From: Paracoccus sp041927875
Lineage (GTDB): Bacteria; Pseudomonadota; Alphaproteobacteria; Rhodobacterales; Rhodobacteraceae
DNA length: 64,000 nt
Strand: one strand, 5' to 3'
NCBI RefSeq assembly: GCF_041927875.1
Contig: NZ_JBHFHN010000001.1
Shown here: one piece after another, positions 55,232 through 63,210 of the stretch
Numbering within the stretch: the stretch's first letter is position 1
How the letters are laid out: each line of letters begins with the position of its first letter
Made by a program: the position numbers and the translations under genes
Notes under the pieces: model-generated
Told to the model about the DNA's origin: nothing
The model's input: only the letters and a program-made list of their open reading frames with translations
Database searches by the model: none

Positions 55232-55444
55232 ATGATGAACCACAAGCGCAAGAAACCCCGAAGCCACAGCCGCCGCACCGCCCGTTTCCCGGACGGATCA
55301 CCGGCGTTCTGGAACATCCTTTACCACAGCCGCCCGCGCCGCCGCCGCACCGCAGCCGCATTGGCGCGGCTGCTGCGCGGGGCCGATCCCGACGGCATGG
55401 TCTGGGATCTGGGCAACCGCAAACCCCATCTCTATTTCTGGTGA
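55232..55444 (+). CDS. Small basic hypothetical protein
   Basis: About 70 residues beginning MMNHKRKKPRSHSRRTARFP and very rich in Arg/Lys, with FWNILYHSRPRRRRTAAALARLLRG and GMVWDLGNRKPHLYFW-like features at the end. No family recognised. It is followed after 4 bp by another small gene on the same strand; the tight pairing slightly supports both being real. The start is uncertain (ATG 55232, 55235 or 55208). Confidence 0.4.
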   Translation: MMNHKRKKPRSHSRRTARFPDGSPAFWNILYHSRPRRRRTAAALARLLRGADPDGMVWDLGNRKPHLYFW

Positions 55445-55448
55445 CGCC

Positions 55449-55670
55449 ATGACCAAGACCCCCACCGAGACTGCCACGTTCCTGCCGCGCGGCAGCTCGG
55501 TCCTTGTGGTCGCCGCTGGCGGAGCGCTGTCGCTGTATCCGGCCCAAGGCCCTGATGACGCGCCGATCCCGCCGATGGTTCAGCTTCTGGCGGCGGTGCT
55601 GATGCGCAGCGCAGATGGCGACTGGCTGGCCGACATGCTGCGCATGTTTAAGCATCGCAACCGGCACTGA
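55449..55670 (+). CDS. Small hypothetical protein
   Basis: A 73-residue protein starting MTKTPTETATFLPRGSSVLV with a hydrophobic N-terminal half and an amphipathic, charged C-terminus (DWLADMLRMFKHRNRH). No family recognised. It starts 4 bp after the preceding small gene and ends 4 bp before the convergent LysR stop. Conservation would decide whether it is a gene. Confidence 0.4.
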   Translation: MTKTPTETATFLPRGSSVLVVAAGGALSLYPAQGPDDAPIPPMVQLLAAVLMRSADGDWLADMLRMFKHRNRH

Positions 55671-55674
55671 CCCC

Positions 55675-56583
55675 CTATCGCCGCCAGGGCGCGCCGTCTG
55701 CCATCGCGGCGGCCAGCCAGTCGATCAGCGCCCGCAGCTTGGTCGGCATAGGCTGGACGCGCGGCCAGACCGCGTGGATCGGCAGCGCGCGCGGCGTCAG
55801 TTCGGGAAACAACCGCACCAGCCGTCCGTCGGCAATCGCGGGTTCGGCAATGAAGCCGGGCAGCATCGCCAGCCCCAGCCCGGCGATGGCCAGATCGCGC
55901 ATCGCCTCACCGTTGTTGGCGGTGGCGATCTCGACCACCTCGGGGTGCAGATCGCGCCGACCGACGCGGAACCGCCACAGGTCGGCATTCGACAGGTGGC
56001 TGTAGCCGATCACCGGCCAGCCGGTCAGATCCTCGGGCACGGCGGGCCGACCGCGCCGATCCAGCAGCGCGGGCGCGGCGCAGGCGACCGAGACGTCATC
56101 ACACAGCTTGCGCGCCATCAGCGCGCTGTCGGCCAAAGGCCCGATCCGCAGCGCGATGTCGAAACCGTCGCGGGTCAGATCGACGACCCGGTCGTCATAG
56201 TCGATGCGCAGACGCAAGCCGGGATAGGCGGCGGCAAAGCGCGCGAGCACCGGCGACAGATGCAGCGTGCCAAAGCTCATCGGGGCGGCGATGGACAGCG
56301 TGCCGCGCAATTGCTCGGACCCGCCCCATGCGGCGGCCTCGGTCGCGGCGCGCAGATCGGCAAGCGCGGGACGGATGCGATCGGCCAGGCGCTGCGCCGC
56401 CTCGGTCGGGGCAATGCGCCCGGCGTTGCGGCGAAACAGCGCCGCGCCCAGTTCGACCTCCAGGTCGGTGATGCGCTTGCTGATCACCGATTTCGACAGG
56501 TTCAGCCGCGCCGCCGCTGCGGTGACGGTGCCAAGCTCAAGCACGGCAAGCAGGGTTTCCAACTGGTCAAGGTCATAGCGCAT
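55675..56583 (-). CDS. LysR-family regulator, candidate controller of the quinone-defence genes
   Basis: A 302-residue LysR transcription factor. The N-terminal winged HTH is LETLLAVLELGTVTAAAARL then NLSKSVISKRITDLE; the effector domain starts near residue 92 (LRGTLSIAAPMSFG). Two cysteines, about Cys161 (ARKLCDD) and Cys168, fall in the effector domain and could sense electrophiles, but this is inference. The gene is divergent from the MhqO-type dioxygenase gene, and the palindrome GTTCG-N7-CGAAC lies 21-37 bp upstream of its start. The same palindrome occurs before the pirin and fusion genes, making this the obvious regulator. Confidence 0.92.
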   Translation of the reverse strand: MRYDLDQLETLLAVLELGTVTAAAARLNLSKSVISKRITDLEVELGAALFRRNAGRIAPTEAAQRLADRIRPALADLRAATEAAAWGGSEQLRGTLSIAAPMSFGTLHLSPVLARFAAAYPGLRLRIDYDDRVVDLTRDGFDIALRIGPLADSALMARKLCDDVSVACAAPALLDRRGRPAVPEDLTGWPVIGYSHLSNADLWRFRVGRRDLHPEVVEIATANNGEAMRDLAIAGLGLAMLPGFIAEPAIADGRLVRLFPELTPRALPIHAVWPRVQPMPTKLRALIDWLAAAMADGAPWRR

Positions 56584-56603
56584 GGGCCAAGATTACGCCG
56601 CAT

Positions 56604-56620
56604 GTTCGGTTTTGTCGAAC
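56604..56620. promoter_or_regulatory. Operator 1: GTTCGGTTTTGTCGAAC
   Basis: A 5-bp-arm inverted repeat with 7-nt spacer in the lysR/mhqO divergent region, containing the LysR-type T-N11-A core (TCG-N7-CGA). It differs at one position from the 17-bp core of the element before the pirin gene. It is 74 bp before the mhqO-like ATG. Confidence 0.72.
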
Positions 56621-56693
56621 GGCGCGTGCGGCGCGGCCCGGCTGGTATCGGCCAAGGCGCCGCCCCATATCGGTGCCAACAAAGGAGGCGCAT

Positions 56694-57629
56694 ATGGATC
56701 TGACCGGCATTCACCACCTGACCGCGATCACCGCCGATGCGGCGGCGAACAACCGCTTTTATACCGAAACGCTGGGGCTGCGGCGGGTGAAAAAGACCGT
56801 CAATCAGGATGACACCTCGGCCTATCATCTGTTCTTTGCCGATGGCGCGGGCAGTCCCGGCACCGATCTGACGTTCTTCGACTGGCCGGTCGCGCGCGAA
56901 CGGCGCGGCACCCATTCGATCAGCCGCACCGGGCTGCGCGTCGATGCCGCAAGCCTTGATTACTGGGCCGCGCGGCTGCGGGATGCGGGGCTACGCGTCG
57001 GGCAGATCGGCACCACCGATGGCCGGGCGAGCCTTGATTTCGACGACCCAGAGGGGCAGCGCTTTCGCCTGACCGCCGACCAGCCCGGCCCTGCGCATCC
57101 CTGGGATCGCAGCCCGGTCCCTGCCGCCCATCAGATCCGTGGGCTGGGGCCGATCACCATCTCGGTGCCTGATCTGGCCCCGACCGAGGCGGTGCTGACC
57201 CGCGTGATGAACATGCGCCGGATGCGCGATTACGCGGGGCCGGACGGTCAGGTCCATGTGTTTGAAATGGGCGAAGGCGGGCCTGCCGCCGAACTGCATG
57301 TCGCGGTCGAACCCGGCCTGCCCGTCGCACGGCAAGGCGCGGGGGCGGTGCATCATGTCGCCTTCCGGGTGCCCGATGTGCCCACGATCCACAACTGGGC
57401 GCAGCGGCTGAACGACTTTCGCATCCCCAGCTCGGGCGAGGTCGAGCGCTATTACTTCCGCAGCCTCTACTTCCGTGAACCTGGCGGCAACCTGTTCGAG
57501 ATCGCAACCGACGGCCCCGGTTTCGCCGTGGATGAGCCGTTCGAGACGATGGGAGAGGCGCTGTCGCTGCCCCCGTTCCTTGAGCCGAAGCGCGCCAGCA
57601 TCGAGGCCGGGCTGAAGCCGCTGGACTAG
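56694..57629 (+). CDS. Ring-cleaving VOC dioxygenase, MhqO type
   Basis: A 311-residue protein made of two vicinal-oxygen-chelate modules. It opens GIHHLTAITADAAANNRFYT (metal His near residue 7-8); the second half has AVHHVAFRVPD and PGGNLFEIATDGPGF, which supply the other His and Glu ligands. Proteins of this type in Bacillus (MhqO) degrade hydroquinone/catechol adducts and protect from quinone stress. An AAAGGAGG ribosome-binding site precedes ATG 56694. A strong terminator follows, so it is transcribed on its own. Confidence 0.9.
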   Translation: MDLTGIHHLTAITADAAANNRFYTETLGLRRVKKTVNQDDTSAYHLFFADGAGSPGTDLTFFDWPVARERRGTHSISRTGLRVDAASLDYWAARLRDAGLRVGQIGTTDGRASLDFDDPEGQRFRLTADQPGPAHPWDRSPVPAAHQIRGLGPITISVPDLAPTEAVLTRVMNMRRMRDYAGPDGQVHVFEMGEGGPAAELHVAVEPGLPVARQGAGAVHHVAFRVPDVPTIHNWAQRLNDFRIPSSGEVERYYFRSLYFREPGGNLFEIATDGPGFAVDEPFETMGEALSLPPFLEPKRASIEAGLKPLD

Positions 57630-57644
57630 CGTCCCCCCAGCCGA

Positions 57645-57671
57645 CCCGCCGGTTTCGACCGGCGGGTTTTT
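57645..57671 (+). terminator. Rho-independent terminator after the mhqO-like gene
   Basis: An 8-bp stem, CCCGCCGG (57645-57652) with CCGGCGGG (57659-57666), a TTTCGA loop and TTTTT. It separates the dioxygenase transcript from the kef gene, which must then have its own promoter in the 57-bp region that follows. Confidence 0.9.
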
Positions 57672-57728
57672 CGATTGATCCGCCGCCGATTGCCCGCCAT
57701 GGTTTCCGCATAAAAACGGGGGTTTATC

Positions 57729-59495
57729 ATGGCGACAGAGGGGCTTGGGCCGGTCATCGGTCCTGCGGTGGTGTTGATGGGCGCGGCGGTGGTGGCGGTG
57801 CCGCTGTTTCGCCGCCTGGGCCTTGGATCGGTGCTGGGCTATTTCGCCGCCGGGGCCTTGGTCGGCCCATCCGTGCTTGGCCTGTTCACCGACCCCGAGG
57901 CGATGCTGCATTTTGCCGAACTGGGCGTCGTCATGTTCCTGTTCGTCATCGGGCTGGAGCTGCGGCCGCAAAAGCTGTGGTCGATGCGCGGCCAGATCTT
58001 CGGGCTGGGGCTGGCGCAGGTCGCCCTTGCGATGGCCCTGCTGACCATGGCCGGGGTGATCATCTTCGGCCTGCCGCCCGTCACCGGCTTCATCGCCGGG
58101 GCGGGCTTTGTGCTGTCATCGACCGCCGTCATCATGTCCACGCTTCAGGACCGTGGCGAGATCGCCGGGGCCGAGGGGCAAAAGGCGGTCTCGATCCTGC
58201 TGTTCGAGGATCTCTTGATCGTCCCCTTGCTCGCGGTCGTGGCCTTTCTGGCACCGGCCAGCGACGCGCCCGGCGGGGCGATGGCGATCATCCTGCCGCT
58301 GGCCGGGCTGGCGGTGCTGCTGGTCGTCGGTCGCTGGGGGCTGGACCCGTTCTTCGCGCTGCTGGCCCGCGCCCGATCGCGTGAGGTGCTGACGGCGGGG
58401 GCGCTGCTGGTCGTTCTGGGCGCGGCCCTGCTGATGGAGGCGGTCGGCCTGTCGATGGCCATGGGTGCGTTCCTTGCAGGGGTCATGCTGTCGGGGTCAA
58501 GCTATCGTCACCAGATCGAAACCGACATCGAACCCTTTCGCGGCCTGTTGATGGGCCTGTTCTTTCTGGCGGTCGGCATGTCGCTGGACCTGCGGGTGGT
58601 CGCCGGCGAAGGCCCACTGCTGCTGGCGATGCTGCTTGCGTTCGTGCTGGTCAAGGCGGTGGCGATCTATGCCACCGCGCGGCTGTTCGGCAGCGCCAAC
58701 CTGGCCGCGCTGAAACGCACCGCGCTGTTCGCCCAAGGCGGCGAATTCGCCTTTGTGCTGTATTCGGCGGCGCTTGGCAGCGGCGTGATCGACGCGCGCC
58801 AGAACGCGATCTTCGGCTCGGTCGTGATCCTGTCGATGGCGGTGACGCCCCTGATCCTGATGGCCGCCGACCGGCTGCTGACCGCCCGTCCTTCGATGCA
58901 GGGGGTCGAGGCCGCGAACGGCCTGCGCGGTCAGGTGCTGGTGATCGGCTTTGGCCGCTTCGGCCAGATGGCGCTGCAAATGCTGCTGGCGCAGGGTGCC
59001 GAGGTCTCGGTCATCGACACCGATCCCGACAGCATCCGCGAGGCGCGCAGATGGGGCTTCAAGGTCTATTACGGCGATGGCGGGCGGCTGGACATCCTGC
59101 ATCATTCCGGTGCCGATGAGGCCGAGGTCATCATGGTCTGCGTCGATGACCCCAAGGTGGCCAGCCAGATCGTCGAACTGGCGCGCCACGCCTTTCCGCA
59201 GGCCCGCCTGCTGGTGCGCGCCTATGACCGCCGCCACGCGGTCGAACTGATCCGCGCGGGCGTCGATTTCCAGATCCGCGAAACCGTCGAGGCGGCCTTT
59301 GCCATGGGCGCCGAGGGGCTGCGCGCGCTTGGCTGCGCCGAAGCGGTGGTGGCCGAAACCCTTGAGGACATCCGCCGCCGCGACGCCAGCCGGCTGGCCC
59401 AGCAGGTGCAGGGCGGCATCGCCGCCGGGCTGGACCAACTGCATCTGACGATGACACCAGAGCCGCTGACAGCGGTGCGAAAGGATCGCACATGA
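57729..59495 (+). CDS. Glutathione-gated-type K+/H+ antiporter (KefC/KefB, CPA2 family)
   Basis: A 588-residue transporter with about twelve N-terminal helices and a C-terminal RCK (TrkA-N) domain starting near residue 397 (GQVLVIGFGRFGQMALQML). The loop HQIETDIEPFRGLLMGLFFL matches the KefC segment involved in gating by glutathione adducts. In E. coli Kef proteins release K+ and acidify the cytoplasm when electrophiles such as methylglyoxal or quinones form glutathione adducts. It overlaps a flavin reductase gene by 4 bp, like the KefF/KefC partnership. Confidence 0.9.
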   Translation: MATEGLGPVIGPAVVLMGAAVVAVPLFRRLGLGSVLGYFAAGALVGPSVLGLFTDPEAMLHFAELGVVMFLFVIGLELRPQKLWSMRGQIFGLGLAQVALAMALLTMAGVIIFGLPPVTGFIAGAGFVLSSTAVIMSTLQDRGEIAGAEGQKAVSILLFEDLLIVPLLAVVAFLAPASDAPGGAMAIILPLAGLAVLLVVGRWGLDPFFALLARARSREVLTAGALLVVLGAALLMEAVGLSMAMGAFLAGVMLSGSSYRHQIETDIEPFRGLLMGLFFLAVGMSLDLRVVAGEGPLLLAMLLAFVLVKAVAIYATARLFGSANLAALKRTALFAQGGEFAFVLYSAALGSGVIDARQNAIFGSVVILSMAVTPLILMAADRLLTARPSMQGVEAANGLRGQVLVIGFGRFGQMALQMLLAQGAEVSVIDTDPDSIREARRWGFKVYYGDGGRLDILHHSGADEAEVIMVCVDDPKVASQIVELARHAFPQARLLVRAYDRRHAVELIRAGVDFQIRETVEAAFAMGAEGLRALGCAEAVVAETLEDIRRRDASRLAQQVQGGIAAGLDQLHLTMTPEPLTAVRKDRT

Positions 59496-60034
59496 CCACC
59501 ATCCTTGGCCTTTCGGGCAGCCTGCGCCGGGCGTCCTTCAACGCGGGGCTGCTGCGCGCCGCAGCCGAGACCGCGCCCGAGGGCGTGACCATCCGGATCG
59601 GCGACATCCGCGAGGTGCCGCTTTATGATGCCGATGCCGAGGCCGCGCAGGGCCTGCCGCCCGCCGTGCAGGTCTTGCAAGATCAGCTCGGCCGCGCCGA
59701 CGCCCTGCTGCTGGTCAGCCCCGAATACAACAACGGCATTCCCGGCGTGTTCAAGAACGTCATCGACTGGATGTCGCGCGGGCCGGGTCTGTCGATGTTC
59801 GCGGGCAAGCCGGTGGCGGTGATCGGCGCCTCGCCCGGCGGCTTCGGCACGATCATGGCGCAGGATCACTGGCTGCCGGTGCTGCGCACCCTGCGGTGCA
59901 ATTTATGGGCCGAGGGCCGCCTGATGGTCTCGCGCGCCTCGGGCCTGTTCGACGATCAGGGCAATCTGACCGATGACAAGACCCGCGACCAGCTTGCGGC
60001 TTTCATCGCGGGATTTGCCGCCAGCCTGCGCTGA
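59492..60034 (+). CDS. NAD(P)H-dependent FMN reductase (quinone/chromate reductase family)
   Basis: A 180-residue flavodoxin-fold enzyme. The FMN phosphate loop is GLSGSLRRASFN and the family motif is SPEYNNGIPGVFKNVIDW; GASPGGFGT is the second FMN contact. Relatives (ChrR/YieF) reduce quinones by two electrons, avoiding semiquinones. The 4-bp overlap with the Kef gene suggests it plays the ancillary role KefF plays in E. coli, although it is from a different branch of the fold. Confidence 0.92.
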   Translation: MTTILGLSGSLRRASFNAGLLRAAAETAPEGVTIRIGDIREVPLYDADAEAAQGLPPAVQVLQDQLGRADALLLVSPEYNNGIPGVFKNVIDWMSRGPGLSMFAGKPVAVIGASPGGFGTIMAQDHWLPVLRTLRCNLWAEGRLMVSRASGLFDDQGNLTDDKTRDQLAAFIAGFAASLR

Positions 60035-60068
60035 TCCGTTTGCGATCAGCGGTCGCATCGCAAAAGCG

Positions 60069-60089
60069 GCGTTCGGTTTTGCCGAACGC
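60069..60089. promoter_or_regulatory. Operator 2: GCGTTCGG-TTTTG-CCGAACGC
   Basis: The best palindrome of the three: 8-bp arms around TTTTG. The inner 17 bp (60071-60087) equal operator 1 except for one base. It lies 35 bp after the reductase stop and about 80 bp before the pirin ATG. Confidence 0.75.
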
Positions 60090-60169
60090 GGCCCGCCTTG
60101 CCCCATGGCCGAAAGACCCCATCTTCCTGTCAACAAAGGGGCATCGACGCCCCTCAGCAGGAGACAGAC

Positions 60170-61027
60170 ATGCGTGACATCATCGAAACAACCACCGCGC
60201 CGCAGGGCCATTGGGTCGGCGACGGCTTTCCCGTCCGGTCGCTGTTCTCGCATATGTCGGGGCAGTCCGAGGCCACGCCCTTTCTGATGCTCGACTATGC
60301 CGGGCCGCATGATTTTGCCCCCGCCGACCGCCCGCGCGGTGTCGATGTGCATCCCCACAAGGGCTTTGAAACCGTGACCATCGTCTATGAGGGCGAGGTG
60401 GAGCATGGCGACAGCACCGGCCGCGGCGGCGTCATCGGGCGCGGCGATGTGCAATGGATGACCGCCGGTTCGGGCATCCTGCACCGTGAGTTCCACAGCA
60501 CCGACTATACCGCCACCGGCGGCCCGTTCGAGATGGTGCAACTGTGGGTCAACCTGCCCGCCCGCGACAAATCCGCCGCGCCCGGCTATCAGGCGATCAG
60601 CGATGCGGCGATCCCGACGGTCGAACTGCCGGATGGCGCGGGGCGCGTGCGGGTGATCGCGGGCAGCCATGGCGCGGCCCAAGGCCCGGCCCGCACCTTC
60701 ACGCCGATGGACGTGCTTGATCTGCGGCTCAACGCCGGGCGCAGGACGACGCTGACCCCGGCCGAGGGCTGGAACGTCATCGTCGTGGCGCTGTCGGGTT
60801 CGGTCGCGGTCAACGGCACCGATCTGGCCGGTCCCGGCACCGTTCGCCTGTCGCGGACCGGCGGCGATGTCGTCATCACCGCGCGGGACGATGCCAAGCT
60901 GCTGATCCTGGCGGGCGAACCCATCGACGAGCCGATCGCGGCCTATGGTCCCTTTGTGATGAACACCAAGGATGAGATCCGGCAGGCGATGGACGATTTC
61001 CGGCTGGGCAAGTTCGGGCGGCTGTAA
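60170..61027 (+). CDS. Pirin family protein
   Basis: A 285-residue bicupin. The N-terminal cupin has the metal ligands GVDVHPHKGFETVTIVYEGEVE and the later GILHREF (His and Glu); the C-terminal cupin begins around FTPMDVLDLRL. Bacterial pirins can have quercetin 2,3-dioxygenase activity and are often found in oxidative-stress gene sets. I start it at ATG 60170 (MRDIIETTTAPQ), with AGGAG six bases upstream. A hairpin (GGGGC-ATCGAC-GCCCC) just before the ribosome-binding site may affect translation. Confidence 0.9.
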   Translation: MRDIIETTTAPQGHWVGDGFPVRSLFSHMSGQSEATPFLMLDYAGPHDFAPADRPRGVDVHPHKGFETVTIVYEGEVEHGDSTGRGGVIGRGDVQWMTAGSGILHREFHSTDYTATGGPFEMVQLWVNLPARDKSAAPGYQAISDAAIPTVELPDGAGRVRVIAGSHGAAQGPARTFTPMDVLDLRLNAGRRTTLTPAEGWNVIVVALSGSVAVNGTDLAGPGTVRLSRTGGDVVITARDDAKLLILAGEPIDEPIAAYGPFVMNTKDEIRQAMDDFRLGKFGRL

Positions 61028-61047
61028 GGCGCGCTTGCAAGGATCAC

Positions 61048-61072
61048 CGGGCGGCGGCACCCCTGCCGCCCG
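61048..61072 (+). terminator. Hairpin after the pirin gene
   Basis: An 8-bp stem, CGGGCGGC (61048-61055) with GCCGCCCG (61065-61072), and a 9-nt loop, followed by only CTTTC. Termination may be partial, allowing readthrough into the hemerythrin-domain gene 20 bp later. Confidence 0.55.
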
Positions 61073-61092
61073 CTTTCATGATGGGGGCGTGA

Positions 61093-61686
61093 ATGGACGA
61101 CAGATGGACACTGGGCCGCCGCACCGGCCTGCCGCCCGACCTGCTGTTTCTGGCCGCGAAACATCCGCGCCCGACCTGGGCCGCGGGGTCGGCACTGTCG
61201 GCCACGGCGCAGGTCTGGCTGGCGAGGCACGATCAATTCCGCGCGCAGACAGCCCGGATCACCGCCGGGCTGACCCGCCTTCGCGAGGATGGCCTGACCA
61301 CCCCAGACAGCGCCCCTGCCCTGCGCCGCCAGATCGGCAGCCTGCTGGTCGGTCTCGACGGTCATCACCAGATCGAGGATCACCACTATTTCCCGGTCTT
61401 CCAGCGCGCCGAGCCGCGCCTGCTGCGCGGGTTCCAGATCCTCGATGCCGACCACGACATGATCCACGACGCCATCGACGATCTGGCCGCCGTCACGCAA
61501 GACAGCCTGCGCCGTCTGGGCAATGCCCACGGGATGATGACCAGCGACCAGCGGTTTGCCGTCGATGGGCTGGCCGATACGGTCAACCGCATTGCGCCGC
61601 TGTTGCGTCAGCATCTGGCGGATGAGGAGGAGATCGTGATTCCCCTGATCCTGGATCGCGCGCGGTCAGACCCCGACTTCGGCTGA
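61093..61686 (+). CDS. Hemerythrin (HHE) domain protein
   Basis: A 197-residue four-helix protein. The expected di-iron ligands appear in order: ARHDQFRAQ, GHHQIEDHHYFPVF, DADHDMIHDAI and RQHLADEEEIVIPLIL. HHE proteins store or sense O2, NO or iron, and some repair iron-sulfur centres. Its last 21 bp overlap the 3' end of the convergent fusion gene. Its place among quinone-defence genes is unusual. Confidence 0.88.
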   Translation: MDDRWTLGRRTGLPPDLLFLAAKHPRPTWAAGSALSATAQVWLARHDQFRAQTARITAGLTRLREDGLTTPDSAPALRRQIGSLLVGLDGHHQIEDHHYFPVFQRAEPRLLRGFQILDADHDMIHDAIDDLAAVTQDSLRRLGNAHGMMTSDQRFAVDGLADTVNRIAPLLRQHLADEEEIVIPLILDRARSDPDFG

Positions 61687-63210
61687 GGCCTGACCCCCCA
61701 GCCAGTCCTGCGCGGCGGTCAGGTCTGCGGGGGAAAGCTCATGCCCCGCGGCCAGCCGGCGTGCATCCAGATCAGCCCCCGCGGCGCGCAAGGACGCCTC
61801 AAGCGCCGGCGCCATGGGGGCATAGGGATCATGCGCGCCGGTCGTCATCAGCACCCGCGTGCCGGACAGATCGGCGGCGGGCGCGGCCTCCAGCACCTCG
61901 ATCCCGCGCAACAGGATCGCGCGGCGGATCACGCCCGGATGCAGCCGCAGCATCGCGCCCAGCAGGTTGGCGCCGTTGGAATAGCCCAGAAAGGTCATCC
62001 GGCCCGCCTCCAGCCCATAGCTGCGACGCGCCTCGGCGATGAAATCGGCAAGCGCGGCGGCCTCGGCGGCGATGTCGGCCTGATCATAGGTCATCGGGTC
62101 GATCCGGCGGAACCAGCGGTTGATCCCCTCCTCGGTCGACCGCCCGCGCATCCCCAGCAGCGTCGCGCGCGGTGCGATCCGCGCGGCCAGCGGCATCAGG
62201 TCGGTTTCGGACCCGCCGGTACCATGCAGAAGCACCAGCACGCTGCCATCGGCATCCTTGGGCGTGTGAAAGCGGTGGACAAAGCCCAGATCGCGCATCG
62301 GCATCCTTTCCTGCCCCGGCAGGGCAAATTGCGGCAACACAACCCGCAGATCGGCGGCGCGGGCGGCGTCATGGGGCGGGATCATCAGGGTCTGGCCCAG
62401 GGCCTCGGCATCCTCATCCACGGTAAAGCCGGGCGCATCGGTCGTGTATTCATACAGCGTGCCGGTGGGTTCGCGGACGTAAAGCGACAGGAAATAGCGC
62501 CGATCATGGACCGAGACCGCCCCGTCATGACCCTGCAAGGCCAGCCGCATGGCGCGCACAGCCGCCGCATCGGGCGCGCGAAAGGCCACATGGTCGAAGA
62601 CCCCGGTGCCCGGCCCGCCCGTCACGAAACCGGCCGAGCCGCGAATGTCCACCACGTCGCGGTCGGATTCCATGCGGATGAACGGCCCGTCGCGCAGCAC
62701 CGGGCGATAGCCGAAGCGCACGGTGAAGGCGGCGGCGGCCTCGGCATCCTCGGTCAGGATGGTGATGCCACGGATGCGGGTCGGCGCATGGGGATCATCC
62801 AGCGGCGCGGCGGCGGGCAGGTCGACCCCGACCAGCTTGACGATGATCCCGTCGGGGTCGCGCAGCCGCAGCGTGCTTTCGCCCATCTCGGGCGCGGGAC
62901 CGGTCACCGGCACCCCCGCTGCAAGCGCCCGCGTCAGCCAGTCGCCCAGCGAGCCTGGCGGCACGGCCAGGGCGATCTCGCTGACCTGCCCCAGCCCGAC
63001 GCGACCGCGCGCCCCGTCCTGCCAGACCAGAAAGGTGACGACCGAGCCGGGGCTGCCCAGCCGGTCGCCATAGAACAGATGCAACTGTTCGCCGTCCTCA
63101 TAACCGCCGGTCTGCTTGACCAGCCGCAACCCCAGGAAGCCCGCGTAGAAATCGACGTTCTTCTGGACGTTGCCGGTGATGGCGGTGACGTGGTGGATGC
63201 CGGTCGTCAT
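61666..63210 (-). CDS. Fusion of MhqO-type VOC dioxygenase and MhqD-type serine hydrolase
   Basis: A 514-residue two-enzyme protein. Residues 1 to about 300 form an MhqO-like pair of VOC modules: GIHHVTAITGNVQKNVDFY with metal His about 7, FDHVAF with His about 207 and PTGTLYEYTTDAPGF with Glu about 254. After a short linker, residues about 311-510 form a carboxylesterase/phospholipase-type hydrolase: LHGTGGSETDL oxyanion loop, nucleophile Ser about 411 in GYSNGA, Asp about 461 in GAHDPY and His about 490 in AGHELSP. In Bacillus the two activities are separate genes (mhqO and mhqD) of one regulon. The start is ATG 63210. Confidence 0.9.
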   Translation of the reverse strand: MTTGIHHVTAITGNVQKNVDFYAGFLGLRLVKQTGGYEDGEQLHLFYGDRLGSPGSVVTFLVWQDGARGRVGLGQVSEIALAVPPGSLGDWLTRALAAGVPVTGPAPEMGESTLRLRDPDGIIVKLVGVDLPAAAPLDDPHAPTRIRGITILTEDAEAAAAFTVRFGYRPVLRDGPFIRMESDRDVVDIRGSAGFVTGGPGTGVFDHVAFRAPDAAAVRAMRLALQGHDGAVSVHDRRYFLSLYVREPTGTLYEYTTDAPGFTVDEDAEALGQTLMIPPHDAARAADLRVVLPQFALPGQERMPMRDLGFVHRFHTPKDADGSVLVLLHGTGGSETDLMPLAARIAPRATLLGMRGRSTEEGINRWFRRIDPMTYDQADIAAEAAALADFIAEARRSYGLEAGRMTFLGYSNGANLLGAMLRLHPGVIRRAILLRGIEVLEAAPAADLSGTRVLMTTGAHDPYAPMAPALEASLRAAGADLDARRLAAGHELSPADLTAAQDWLGGQASAEVGV

